Of a DNA stretch of 64,000 nt, positions 17,530-25,570 are shown piece by piece. Every line of letters starts with the position of its first letter. Within the stretch, counting starts at the first letter, position 1. The notes beneath the pieces were generated by a model that searched no databases, was not told where the DNA came from, and was given only the letters and a program-made list of their open reading frames with translations. Source of the DNA: Pseudomonas sp. RIT409 (GTDB taxonomy: Bacteria; Pseudomonadota; Gammaproteobacteria; Pseudomonadales; Pseudomonadaceae); assembly GCF_003052515.2 (NCBI RefSeq), contig NZ_QARE02000002.1, forward strand, positions 186,001-250,000, written 5' to 3'. The translations under genes and the position numbers were made by a program.

Positions 17530-18160
17530 AGTTTTCTCCTTGGCTCATCAATCGAGCGATTTCCTGATCACGTGGGTGTTGGCTATTAGCCAATCCTTTA
17601 CTTACGCCAGCGATGTCTTCTGCGCTGCGGTTCTGATTGAGCTTGCGTTTGCCTTCCAGCCGCTCGATGGGAATGGCGAAGCCGACGATGCCGCTCAGCA
17701 TGTTGGTGATGTAATCGGCCGGGGCATCACTGACGGCCCAGGGCTCAGCGCGGTTCGCTTCGTGTTTATCGGTCAGATCGCTGACGAGCCGCAGCAGCCG
17801 CACAGGATCGGTGAAGACCTCGGCTCGGCCATAGGCATGAACGGCGGTGTAATTCCAAGTGGGTACGACCTTGCCGTGCTCGGTTTTTGCCGCGTACCAA
17901 GAAGGGCTGACATACGCATCAGCCCCCTGAAAAATCACCAGTGCCTCACCCGATGCCAGTGCCTTCCACTGCGGATTGGCTTTAGCCAAGTGACCGAAGA
18001 GGATGCCGTTGGGGCCCTGTGTACGGTCCAGTAGCAGCGGCACGTGAATCGCCTGGAGGCCGGCCGCATCCGCAGTCACTACCGTTGCCAGGCGTGAGCT
18101 TTCCATAGCCCGGTGCAGGCTTGCGAGGTCGTCGTCTTTGAAATGGCTGGGTATGTACAT
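17522..18160 (-). CDS. PaiB-like FMN-binding protein
   Basis: A 212-residue protein of the FMN-binding negative transcriptional regulator family (PaiB). It begins MYIPSHFKDDDLASLHRAME and contains LLDRTQGPNGILFGHLAKANPQW and GADAYVSPSWYAAK, all typical of the split-barrel flavin fold. The start at 18160 follows AAGGA eight bases away; a longer frame upstream lacks these features. PaiB was named for effects on sporulation and protease genes in Bacillus; homologues in proteobacteria are poorly understood and may be flavin-dependent enzymes. It is divergent from the MocR gene with 88 bases between them, a usual layout for a MocR target. Confidence 0.85.
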   Translation of the reverse strand: MYIPSHFKDDDLASLHRAMESSRLATVVTADAAGLQAIHVPLLLDRTQGPNGILFGHLAKANPQWKALASGEALVIFQGADAYVSPSWYAAKTEHGKVVPTWNYTAVHAYGRAEVFTDPVRLLRLVSDLTDKHEANRAEPWAVSDAPADYITNMLSGIVGFAIPIERLEGKRKLNQNRSAEDIAGVSKGLANSQHPRDQEIARLMSQGENCA

Positions 18161-18176
18161 GAGATAGTCCTTGGCG

Positions 18177-18246
18177 ATTGGCCTCATCCTAGGCAGGCTA
18201 TTGGTCTTTCGTAAGCACCATTTAGGATCTATTTCATAGGGCCAAT
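18177..18246. promoter_or_regulatory. Three ATTGGYC repeats between paiB-like and mocR genes
   Basis: ATTGGCC (18177-18183) and ATTGGTC (18200-18206) are direct repeats 23 bp apart, and an inverted copy GGCCAAT lies at 18240-18246, next to the mocR ATG. MocR regulators such as GabR and PdxR bind spaced direct repeats, so this is a plausible operator set. Confidence 0.5.
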
Positions 18247-18248
18247 TC

Positions 18249-19769
18249 ATGCCACCCCCTACGCCGTCGATGACATTCGATTTCGCCGGAATCGAGCTGG
18301 ACCGCCGTCAAGGCTTAAGCCGTCAGTTATTCCAGGCGCTGCGCCTGCGGATCCTGGACGGGCGTCTGAGCGGGGGGACCCGTTTACCCGCCACTCGTGA
18401 CCTCGCCGCAGCGCTAGCGATCTCACGAAACAGTGTGCTGAGGGCCTACGACCAGCTGTATGCAGAAGGCTTCACAGAGGGGCGTGTTGGGGACGGCACT
18501 TACATCGCGCAGCTTTCACCGCCTCAACTATCCACAAAAATATCCACAGGCTTATCACCAAGGTTATCGACAGGTTTATCCACAAATCCCTTCCGTGAGC
18601 AGGGTGATGTAGCGCCTGAAGTTATCCACAGTACCGCCGCTGGGGTGCTTGCTGAGCATCATCTCAGCCCTCCCAAAACCGGCGCTCCAAAGGCTTTTCG
18701 GGTGGGTATTCCCGCCTTCGATCTGTTCCCCTTTGACGTGTGGGGCAAGCTCCATGCGGCTTTCTGGCGAAAGCCGGGCTTGCATCACTTGGGCTACGGG
18801 GATCCGGCAGGGGAATGGCGGCTACGTGAGTTGATCGCTGTCTATCTCAAGACATCCCGCGACCTTCACTGCAGCGCTGAACAAATTGTGATCACCTCCG
18901 GTGCACAGCAGGCAATCTCACTTTGTGCACAGTTGTTATTGAACGAGGGAGACGCCGTCGCCATCGAGAATCCCGGCTATCGGGCCGCCGGACATGCCTT
19001 CGCCATCGCGGGTGCCAAGCTTGAGGGGCTGCCCGTTGACGGCGATGGCATGCACTGTCCTGCAGGGGGCGGTTGCAAATTGGCTTACGTCACTCCGTCC
19101 CACCAATACCCACTGGGTGTCACCATGAGCCTGGCGCGGCGCCTTGAATTGCTGGAATGGGCCGCGCGCAGTCAGGGCTGGATCGTGGAGGACGATTATG
19201 ACGGTGAATACCGTTACAGCGGCGCACCGTTGGCGCCGTTGGCCGCATTGGACCGACACGGTCGGGTGATTTACGTCGGCACCTTCGGCAAGGTCGCGTT
19301 CCCGGCACTGCGATTGGGCTATCTGGTGCTGCCTCACCATCTGGTCGACGTGTTCAGCCAGCGGCGGGCTGTGGACATGCGCCATTCTGAAGTCGGGACA
19401 CAGAGGGTGATGGCCGACTTCATCGCGGGAGGCCACTTTCAACGGCACATCCGGCGCATGCGCCGGGCTGCGCTGAATAGGCGCGACGCCTTACTGGCGG
19501 CCTGGCCCGATCAGATCGCGGGCTGTCGCCCGATGCCCAAGCCACTGGCCGGCCTGCATGTTTGCGTGGGAGTGGATAGCCTCGAGCGAGAGCGGGAGTT
19601 GATTGCCGCAGCCGCGAGCGTGGACGTCGAGTTTTCGCCGCTCAGCGACTATTGGCTACCCGACTCAGAGATACCCGTGGATAGCCGGGCAGGTTTGGTA
19701 TTGGGTTTCGCCGCTGTTCCAGAGACCGATATTGCCTGCGCCCTGAAGCGGCTGCGCCAAGTGTGGTGA
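18249..19769 (+). CDS. MocR-family regulator (GntR HTH fused to aminotransferase-like domain)
   Basis: A 506-residue regulator: an N-terminal GntR winged helix (about 17-85, LPATRDLAAALAISRNSVLRAYDQL), a linker, and a fold-type I aminotransferase domain (about 150-500). The PLP-binding lysine is Lys348 in the segment VGTFGKVAFPALRLGYL, so PLP binding is likely. The linker is peculiar: residues 94-113 consist of five four-residue units LSTK, ISTG, LSPR, LSTG and LSTN, encoded with TTA, CTA and ATA codons that are rare in this high-GC DNA, and the DNA reads as five DnaA-box-like nonamers. It probably controls the divergent paiB-like/GNAT operon in response to PLP plus an amine; that is inference from layout. 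Confidence 0.9.
   Translation: MPPPTPSMTFDFAGIELDRRQGLSRQLFQALRLRILDGRLSGGTRLPATRDLAAALAISRNSVLRAYDQLYAEGFTEGRVGDGTYIAQLSPPQLSTKISTGLSPRLSTGLSTNPFREQGDVAPEVIHSTAAGVLAEHHLSPPKTGAPKAFRVGIPAFDLFPFDVWGKLHAAFWRKPGLHHLGYGDPAGEWRLRELIAVYLKTSRDLHCSAEQIVITSGAQQAISLCAQLLLNEGDAVAIENPGYRAAGHAFAIAGAKLEGLPVDGDGMHCPAGGGCKLAYVTPSHQYPLGVTMSLARRLELLEWAARSQGWIVEDDYDGEYRYSGAPLAPLAALDRHGRVIYVGTFGKVAFPALRLGYLVLPHHLVDVFSQRRAVDMRHSEVGTQRVMADFIAGGHFQRHIRRMRRAALNRRDALLAAWPDQIAGCRPMPKPLAGLHVCVGVDSLERERELIAAAASVDVEFSPLSDYWLPDSEIPVDSRAGLVLGFAAVPETDIACALKRLRQVW
18528..18630 (+). repeat. Array of DnaA-box-like nonamers inside the mocR gene
   Basis: Nonamers start at 18528, 18540, 18552, 18564 and 18576, exactly 12 bp apart: CTATCCACA, ATATCCACA, TTATCACCA, TTATCGACA and TTATCCACA. 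A sixth, perfect TTATCCACA is at 18622-18630. Against TTATCCACA they have 1, 1, 2, 1, 0 and 0 mismatches, all on the plus strand. The first five are in frame with mocR, the sixth is in another frame. Confidence 0.8.
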
Positions 19770-19871
19770 GCGGGCCATTGAATTGCCTGCAGCGTGCACG
19801 CGTTGCGTTTCTAGCTGACACCCTTAGAGGGTTATACTCGCCTCATCGCTAACCTGTTCTGAGACACATTC

Positions 19872-21083
19872 ATGAGCCTCCCTCTCTCTGCGACGCCTGA
19901 GCGCAAGCTCGGCGCGCCGCTGTTCGCCGTCGCTCTGCTGGTGATCGGTGCTTTATTCCTTCAAACCACCGTCGGTGGCAAGCAAGTGGCATTGCTGCTC
20001 GTTGGCGCCGCCTTGGGACTGACCCTTTACCACGCCGCCTTCGGCTTTACCTCGGCCTGGAGAGTGTTCATCAATGAACGCCGGGGTGCAGGCCTGCGTG
20101 CGCAAATGATCATGCTATCGATCGCCGTCGTGCTGTTTTTCCCGGCACTCGGTGCTGGCACCTTATTTGGCTCGCCAGTGACCGGACTCGTCGCACCGGC
20201 AGGCGTGTCGGTGGTCTTTGGTGCGTTCGTGTTCGGTATCGGCATGCAAATGGGAGGTGGCTGTGCGTCGGGCACGCTGTTTACCGTGGGGGGTGGCAAC
20301 GCTCGAATGCTGGTGACTCTTCTGTTCTTCATCATCGGTTCAGTAGTGGCCACCCATCACGCCGACTGGTGGTTCTCGTTGCCGTCCTTCCCGGCGACGT
20401 CGATCGTCAAGACCTTCGGCGTCCTGCCTGCCCTGGTCATGAGCCTTGCGCTGTTCGCGCTCATTGTCCTGATCACCGTGAAACTGGAAAAACGCCGTCA
20501 CGGCGCACTGGAAACGGCCGTGACCAGTGAACATGTCGGCGTGCGCCGCTTTTTACGAGGCCCGTGGCCGCTGGTGTGGGGCGCGGTCGCGCTGGCCTTG
20601 CTCAATTACGCAACGTTGGCGCTGGCCGGTCGACCTTGGGGCATCACCTCGGCCTTCGCATTGTGGGGCGCGAAAGTCGCCAGCGGGCTGGGCATCGATG
20701 TGAGCAGTTGGGTGTTTTGGCAAATGCCCGCCAATGCGAAAGCACTGGCCGCGCCGGTGTGGGAAGACATCACCACCGTAATGGACATCGGGATCATGTT
20801 GGGTGCAGCTGTGGCTGCAGGCATGGCGGGGCGTTTCGCGCCCAGCCTGAACATTCCGCTGCGTTCACTGATCGCGGCGGTCTTGGGCGGGCTGATGTTG
20901 GGATATGGCTCGCGTCTGGCCTACGGCTGCAACATTGGCGCCTATTTCAGCGGCATCGCATCAGGCAGCTTGCATGGCTGGTTGTGGTTGATCGCAGCAT
21001 TTGCAGGTAACGCCGTGGGCGTGCGCCTACGCCCGTTCTTCTTCGAAGGCGAGCGACGCCCAGCAGTACTGAGCGGATGTTGA
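19872..21083 (+). CDS. YeeE/YedE-family membrane transporter (sulfur compound type)
   Basis: A 403-residue inner-membrane protein with about ten to twelve hydrophobic segments in two related halves. Each half carries the family's cysteine-glycine motif: GIGMQMGGGCASGTLFTVGGGN near residue 125 and LGYGSRLAYGCNIGAYFSGIASG near 345. These conserved cysteines relay thiosulfate in the characterised YeeE protein, so uptake of thiosulfate or a related sulfur compound is likely. A TsuB/TusA-like partner gene is not seen next to it. A TATACT sequence at 19833-19838 may be its -10 element. It is convergent with the transketolase gene. Confidence 0.87.
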   Translation: MSLPLSATPERKLGAPLFAVALLVIGALFLQTTVGGKQVALLLVGAALGLTLYHAAFGFTSAWRVFINERRGAGLRAQMIMLSIAVVLFFPALGAGTLFGSPVTGLVAPAGVSVVFGAFVFGIGMQMGGGCASGTLFTVGGGNARMLVTLLFFIIGSVVATHHADWWFSLPSFPATSIVKTFGVLPALVMSLALFALIVLITVKLEKRRHGALETAVTSEHVGVRRFLRGPWPLVWGAVALALLNYATLALAGRPWGITSAFALWGAKVASGLGIDVSSWVFWQMPANAKALAAPVWEDITTVMDIGIMLGAAVAAGMAGRFAPSLNIPLRSLIAAVLGGLMLGYGSRLAYGCNIGAYFSGIASGSLHGWLWLIAAFAGNAVGVRLRPFFFEGERRPAVLSGC

Positions 21084-21210
21084 TCAAGAACTGACGCTCC
21101 CGGGAGACTCCCCGCCGACGTGAGTCGATTGCGTGTTTGAAAGCTTCCTTTTCAAATGCACTTTCACGGCACGGCGGGGCGTATCTGGAACGATCAGTGG
21201 CTGGCGCTGA

Positions 21211-23283
21211 TTATTTTCCGATCTGCGCTTTCGCGAGCTTGACGATGTTGTCCACAGAGAACCCGAACTTCGCCTGAAGCTTGTCGATGGGTGCCGAAGC
21301 GCCGAAGGTGTTCATGACGATTTTCGCGCCCGTCTGGCCCACGTACCGGTCCCATCCCAGCGGGCCAGCCTGTTCCACCACCACACGTGCCTTCACCTCG
21401 GGGGGCAATACGCTATCGCGGTAGGCCTTGCCCTGGTGCTCGAAAAGCTCCCAACTTGGCATCGACACCACGCGGGCGGCAACCCCTGCTGCCTTGAGTT
21501 GCTCGAAGGCTTCGACGGTCATGCCGACTTCACTGCCGGTCGCGATCAGAATCACCTCCACCTTGCCTTCCACGGCGTCAGCCAACACGTACGCGCCTTT
21601 GGCGACCCCCTCCGCGCTCGCGTACACCGAGCGATCCAACGTCGGCATGGGCTGGCGTGACAGCACGATGCAGCTGGGTTTATGGGTCTGCGCCAGCGCG
21701 ACTTTCCAGGCTTCCTCGGTTTCGTTGGCGTCGCCTGGACGTAGGGTCAACAGGCCAGGTGTCGCGCGCAATTGCGTCAAGTGCTCGATAGGCTGGTGGG
21801 TGGGACCGTCCTCACCGACGCCGATGGAGTCGTGGGTGAAGACGAACACCACCGGCAGTTCCATGATCGCCGCCAGACGGATTGGCGGCTTCATGTAGTC
21901 GCTGAAGACGAGAAAGGTTGAGGTGTAAGGTCGCAGATAGGACAACGCCAGCCCGTTGGCGATAGCCCCCATGGCGTGCTCCCTGACCCCGAAATGCAGA
22001 TTGCGGCCACCATAGCTTCCGGCTGCGAAACTGCCAGCGCCGTCGAACGTCAGGTTGGTTTTGGTCGATGGCGACAGGTCGGCCGAGCCACCCAGCAGCC
22101 AGGGGATCTGTTGCGCGAAGCCGTTCAGCACCTTGCCGCCTGAGGCCCGTGTGGCAAGGCCCTTGGGGTCTGCCTCGAAGCTCATGGCGGTATTGCGCCA
22201 GCCTTCCGGCATCTCACCCGCACGCATCCGTTGCAGCTCGTCCGCGAGAGCAGGTTGTTCCTTTTCGAATTGCGAGAAGGTCTTCTGCCATTCGTCGTAC
22301 TCGCTCGCACTGCGGCTCAGCATCGCGTCGCGCAAGTGATGACGTGCCTCCTCAGGGACCGAGAAACTGCTGTTTTCATCCCAGCCGTAGGCTTTTTTGG
22401 TCAGTTTGATCTCGTCCTCGCCCAGAGGCTCACCGTGGGCGGACGCGGTGTTGTGCTTGTTCGGCGAGCCGTAGCCGATCACGCTGTCGACCACGATCAA
22501 CGTCGGCGCATCGGTAGTGCTCTGAAAAGCGCGGATTGCCTCGGCCAAGGCCGCCGTATCGTTGGCGTCCTTCACATGCAAGGTTTTCCACCCGTAACCC
22601 TCAAAGCGTTTCTGCACGTCGTCGCTGTAAGCCAGCTCCGTATGACCTTCGATGCTGATCGTGTTGTTGTCGTAGATCCAACACAGGTTCGACAGCTTCA
22701 GGTGGCCGGCAATCGATGCGGCTTCGGCGGCAACGCCTTCCATCATGTCGCCATCCCCGCACAGGACGTACACGTTGTAGTCGAACAACTTCGCATCGGG
22801 CTGATTGAAATGCGCGCCCAGCCAACGCTCGGCCATCGCCATCCCAACGCTATTCGCGCAGCCTTGACCCAGCGGGCCAGTAGTGGTCTCCACCCCCGTT
22901 GTCATTCGGTATTCAGGGTGACCCGGCGTCTTCGAGCTCATCTGACGGAACTGCTTGATGTCGTCGAGGCTGACCGCCGGTTTGCCGGATGGAGTGCCGT
23001 GCTCGTCGATCTCGACCACGCCTGCCAGGTGCAGCAATGAGTACAAAAGCATTGAGGCGTGGCCGACCGAGAGCACAAACCGGTCGCGATTGGGCCAGTC
23101 GGGATGTTCCGGGTGATAGCGCAGGAACTCTTTCCACAGCGTGTAGCCCACCGGTGCGAGCGCCATAGGGGTGCCGGGGTGGCCTGAGTTGGCCTTTTGC
23201 ACCGCATCCATAGCCAGCGTGCGGATCGTATTGATGGTCAGTTGATCGTGTTCATTGGCATTCGACGTAGCAGGCGAGCCCAT
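21211..23283 (-). CDS. tkt: Transketolase
   Basis: A 690-residue thiamine-diphosphate enzyme that moves two-carbon ketol units between sugar phosphates in the pentose phosphate pathway. Seen in order: the N-terminal TDP-binding domain with DAVQKANSGHPGTPM and the GDGDMMEG...N motif (about 160-190), the pyrimidine-binding domain with FGVREHAMGAIANG and SDYMKPPIRLAA, and the C-terminal domain. The start at 23283 follows GAGGAGAACGCC; an upstream extension in the same frame is unlikely. It stands alone, away from the epd-pgk-fba genes that carry the main tkt in many Pseudomonas, so it may be a second isozyme; I cannot decide between tktA and tktB. Confidence 0.93.
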   Translation of the reverse strand: MGSPATSNANEHDQLTINTIRTLAMDAVQKANSGHPGTPMALAPVGYTLWKEFLRYHPEHPDWPNRDRFVLSVGHASMLLYSLLHLAGVVEIDEHGTPSGKPAVSLDDIKQFRQMSSKTPGHPEYRMTTGVETTTGPLGQGCANSVGMAMAERWLGAHFNQPDAKLFDYNVYVLCGDGDMMEGVAAEAASIAGHLKLSNLCWIYDNNTISIEGHTELAYSDDVQKRFEGYGWKTLHVKDANDTAALAEAIRAFQSTTDAPTLIVVDSVIGYGSPNKHNTASAHGEPLGEDEIKLTKKAYGWDENSSFSVPEEARHHLRDAMLSRSASEYDEWQKTFSQFEKEQPALADELQRMRAGEMPEGWRNTAMSFEADPKGLATRASGGKVLNGFAQQIPWLLGGSADLSPSTKTNLTFDGAGSFAAGSYGGRNLHFGVREHAMGAIANGLALSYLRPYTSTFLVFSDYMKPPIRLAAIMELPVVFVFTHDSIGVGEDGPTHQPIEHLTQLRATPGLLTLRPGDANETEEAWKVALAQTHKPSCIVLSRQPMPTLDRSVYASAEGVAKGAYVLADAVEGKVEVILIATGSEVGMTVEAFEQLKAAGVAARVVSMPSWELFEHQGKAYRDSVLPPEVKARVVVEQAGPLGWDRYVGQTGAKIVMNTFGASAPIDKLQAKFGFSVDNIVKLAKAQIGK

Positions 23284-23488
23284 GGCGTTCTCCTCATGAC
23301 GTGTAGCTGAAACGTTCAGACAGGGTTGAGCACGGGCGAGGCGGGTTCGTTCCATGAAATATCGAAGGAGGGGCCGGTGCGAAGAATGTTTCAGAATTTT
23401 CCAGCAGCGAACGAATCACCCCCTCTGCATTCGAACACCTTGGATCCCGGGCCAGTTGCCGGGTCGTCATAAAGCCAGGGGGTCGCCA

Positions 23489-24370
23489 TTGCAGGAAACG
23501 ATCATCAAGAAGTACCGGGCCACGATCAAAACCTTTACCTACATCGGATGGTCGCTGTTCTGGCTATTGATCTGGGACGTGATCGTGACGGTGGATTTCA
23601 TGCTTTTTCTGGACCCCAAGATCACGCTGCCGTCCATGCCCCTGACGCTGCTCGGGTCGGCTCTGGTGGTGCTGACCAGTTTCAGAAACTCAAGCGCCTA
23701 CAATCGCTGGTGGGAAGCGCGCACGCTCTGGGGGGCGTTGGTCAACAATTCCCGCAGCTATGCGCGGCAGGTGCTGACCTTGATCGACGACGAAGGCCAA
23801 CTTAACCCGGTCAAAGCCGTACTGCTGCGCCGGCATGTGGCGTACGTCGAGTGTTTGTCCTCGCATCTCAAGGGCGAAGACTGCGCCGAAGATGTGACAG
23901 CCATGATTCCCCGTGAAGAATACGAACGGCGCAAGCGCACCAATAACTTTCCCAACGACATCCTCAACGTGTCTGCAGCGATACTGGCGGACGAATACAA
24001 GGCAGGTCGCCTGGACAGTATTCGTTTCGAACGGCTGGAAGCGACGCTGGTGGAAATCTCCAACTGCCAGGGGGGCATGGAGCGGATCGCCAATACGCCG
24101 CTGCCATACCCTTACGTGGTCTTTCCGCGCCTGTTCATTACCCTGTTCTGCATCATCGTCCCGATCGGGCTGGTCGAGACCTTGGGTTGGTTCACCCCAC
24201 TGGCCTCGACCGTCGTAGGTTTCATGCTGCTGGCCATCGAAAAGATCGGCAGCGATCTGCAGAGCCCGTTCAAGGCTTCAGAGCATGAAATTCAGATGAA
24301 GGCGCTGTGCGCGAATATTTCAGGCAATTTGAACTCGATGTTGCGAGATGCAACGGAAATGCAGCGTTGA
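23489..24370 (+). CDS. Bestrophin-like (UPF0187) membrane channel protein
   Basis: A 293-residue membrane protein of the bestrophin/UPF0187 (YneE) family. The typical opening is QETIIKKYRATIKTFTYIGWSLFWLLIWDV, with the FRNSSAYNRWWEARTLWGALVNNSR signature near residue 70 and LFCIIVPIGLVETLGWFTPLASTVVGFMLLAIE near 230. The start is taken as the TTG at 23489, six bases after AGGGGG; the frame stays open 45 codons upstream but that part has no homology-like features. Bacterial bestrophins form pentameric cation or anion channels; the ion here is unknown. It is divergent from the transketolase gene (205 bases). Confidence 0.83.
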   Translation: MQETIIKKYRATIKTFTYIGWSLFWLLIWDVIVTVDFMLFLDPKITLPSMPLTLLGSALVVLTSFRNSSAYNRWWEARTLWGALVNNSRSYARQVLTLIDDEGQLNPVKAVLLRRHVAYVECLSSHLKGEDCAEDVTAMIPREEYERRKRTNNFPNDILNVSAAILADEYKAGRLDSIRFERLEATLVEISNCQGGMERIANTPLPYPYVVFPRLFITLFCIIVPIGLVETLGWFTPLASTVVGFMLLAIEKIGSDLQSPFKASEHEIQMKALCANISGNLNSMLRDATEMQR

Positions 24371-24428
24371 GCGACAGGGAAGGTCGTCTGCCCCGCCGTG
24401 TCGCTCGCCTGAAGAATGGCCGCGGCGA

Positions 24429-25529
24429 CTAGGTGCCGGATTTGATCTTGGTCCATACCCGCGTCCTCGCGCGCTCCGCATCACGGGGCAGCGGGGTGAG
24501 GGTGTACAGCGTCTTCATTGCCTCAGGGGTTGGATAGAGGTTCGGATTGTTGCGGATCGCGGGGTCAACCAGTGGGGTCGCATCCTTGTTCGGGTTCGGG
24601 TAGCCGACGAAATCGCTGATCGGTGCGATCACATCCGGTTGCAGCAAGTAATTGATGAAGGTGTGGGCGTCTTCGACGTCCTTGGCGCCCTTCGGAATGG
24701 CGAGCATGTCGAACCAGATCGGCGCGCCTTCCTTCGGCAGGCGCATGTCCACGACGACGCCGTTCTTCGCTTCCTTGGCCCGGTTCGCCGCCTGCGAGAA
24801 ACTGCCGGAATAACCTACCGCCACGCAAATGTCCCCATTCGCGATGTCGGCCATGTATTTGGACGAATGGAAGTAGGTGATGTAGGGGCGGATCTTCATC
24901 AGTAAGGCTTCTGCCTTGTCATAGTCCTTCGGATTCTTGCTGTTCGGATCGAGCCCCAGGTGCTGCAAGGCCAATGGCAGAATTTCCGAAGGTGAGTCCA
25001 GCAGCGTCACGCCGCAGGCTTTCAGTTTGCTGATGTTCTCTTCCTTGAAGATCAAATCCCAGCTGTTCACGGGGGCGTTGTCGCCCAGCGCGGCTTTGAC
25101 CTTGTCCGGGTTGAAGCCGATCAATATGGTCCCGTACATGTAGGGGACGGCAAACTTGTTGCCGGGATCGTTCGCCTCCAGCAGTTTCATCAGGCTGGGA
25201 TCAAGGTGCGAGTAGTGGGTCAGTTTGCTTTTGTCCAGCGGCTGGAATACGCCGGCCTGGATCTGTTTGGCCAGAAACACGTTGGACGGCACCACAACGT
25301 CGTACCCCGAGTTACCTGTGAGCAATTTCGCTTCCAGTGCCTCATTGGTGTCGAAGATGTCGTAAATCAGGGGGACCCTGGTCTCCTTTTTGAAATTTTC
25401 CAGGGCCTGCGGGGTGATGTAGTCGAACCAGTTATAAACGCGCAGGGTTTTGGGCTCGTCGGCGTACATCGCGTTGCTGAAGATGGCCGCGCAGACAGCG
25501 GGAAGAATGAGGCGCTTGAGTCTGTTCAT
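24429..25529 (-). CDS. Polyamine ABC transporter substrate-binding protein (PotF/SpuD type)
   Basis: A 366-residue periplasmic binding protein with a signal peptide (MNRLKRLILPAVCAAIFSNAMYA) and the family opening LRVYNWFDYITPQALENFKKET. The motifs SKYMADIANGDICVAVGYSGSFSQA and IWFDMLAIPKGAKDVEDAHTFINYLL match PotF/SpuD. No permease or ATPase genes are adjacent, so it must share membrane components encoded elsewhere. It lies 41 bases downstream of the acetylpolyamine deacetylase gene on the same strand; P. aeruginosa has, as I recall, a similar pair (PA1409-PA1410). The ligand could therefore be an acetylated polyamine rather than free putrescine; this is inference. Confidence 0.9.
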   Translation of the reverse strand: MNRLKRLILPAVCAAIFSNAMYADEPKTLRVYNWFDYITPQALENFKKETRVPLIYDIFDTNEALEAKLLTGNSGYDVVVPSNVFLAKQIQAGVFQPLDKSKLTHYSHLDPSLMKLLEANDPGNKFAVPYMYGTILIGFNPDKVKAALGDNAPVNSWDLIFKEENISKLKACGVTLLDSPSEILPLALQHLGLDPNSKNPKDYDKAEALLMKIRPYITYFHSSKYMADIANGDICVAVGYSGSFSQAANRAKEAKNGVVVDMRLPKEGAPIWFDMLAIPKGAKDVEDAHTFINYLLQPDVIAPISDFVGYPNPNKDATPLVDPAIRNNPNLYPTPEAMKTLYTLTPLPRDAERARTRVWTKIKSGT

Positions 25530-25570
25530 CGTTTTCTCTCTTCGTGTCTCGGAGGGGCAGATTGGAGGGG

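Noticed and set aside
18528..18630. Chromosome replication origin
   Set aside because: DnaA boxes are present but there is no AT-rich unwinding region, dnaA, dnaN or rpmH nearby, and the boxes are inside a gene.
21134..21155. Inverted repeat TTTGAAA...TTTCAAA after the YeeE gene as a terminator
   Set aside because: The stem is AT-rich and short and has no T-run, so I could not support it as a terminator.
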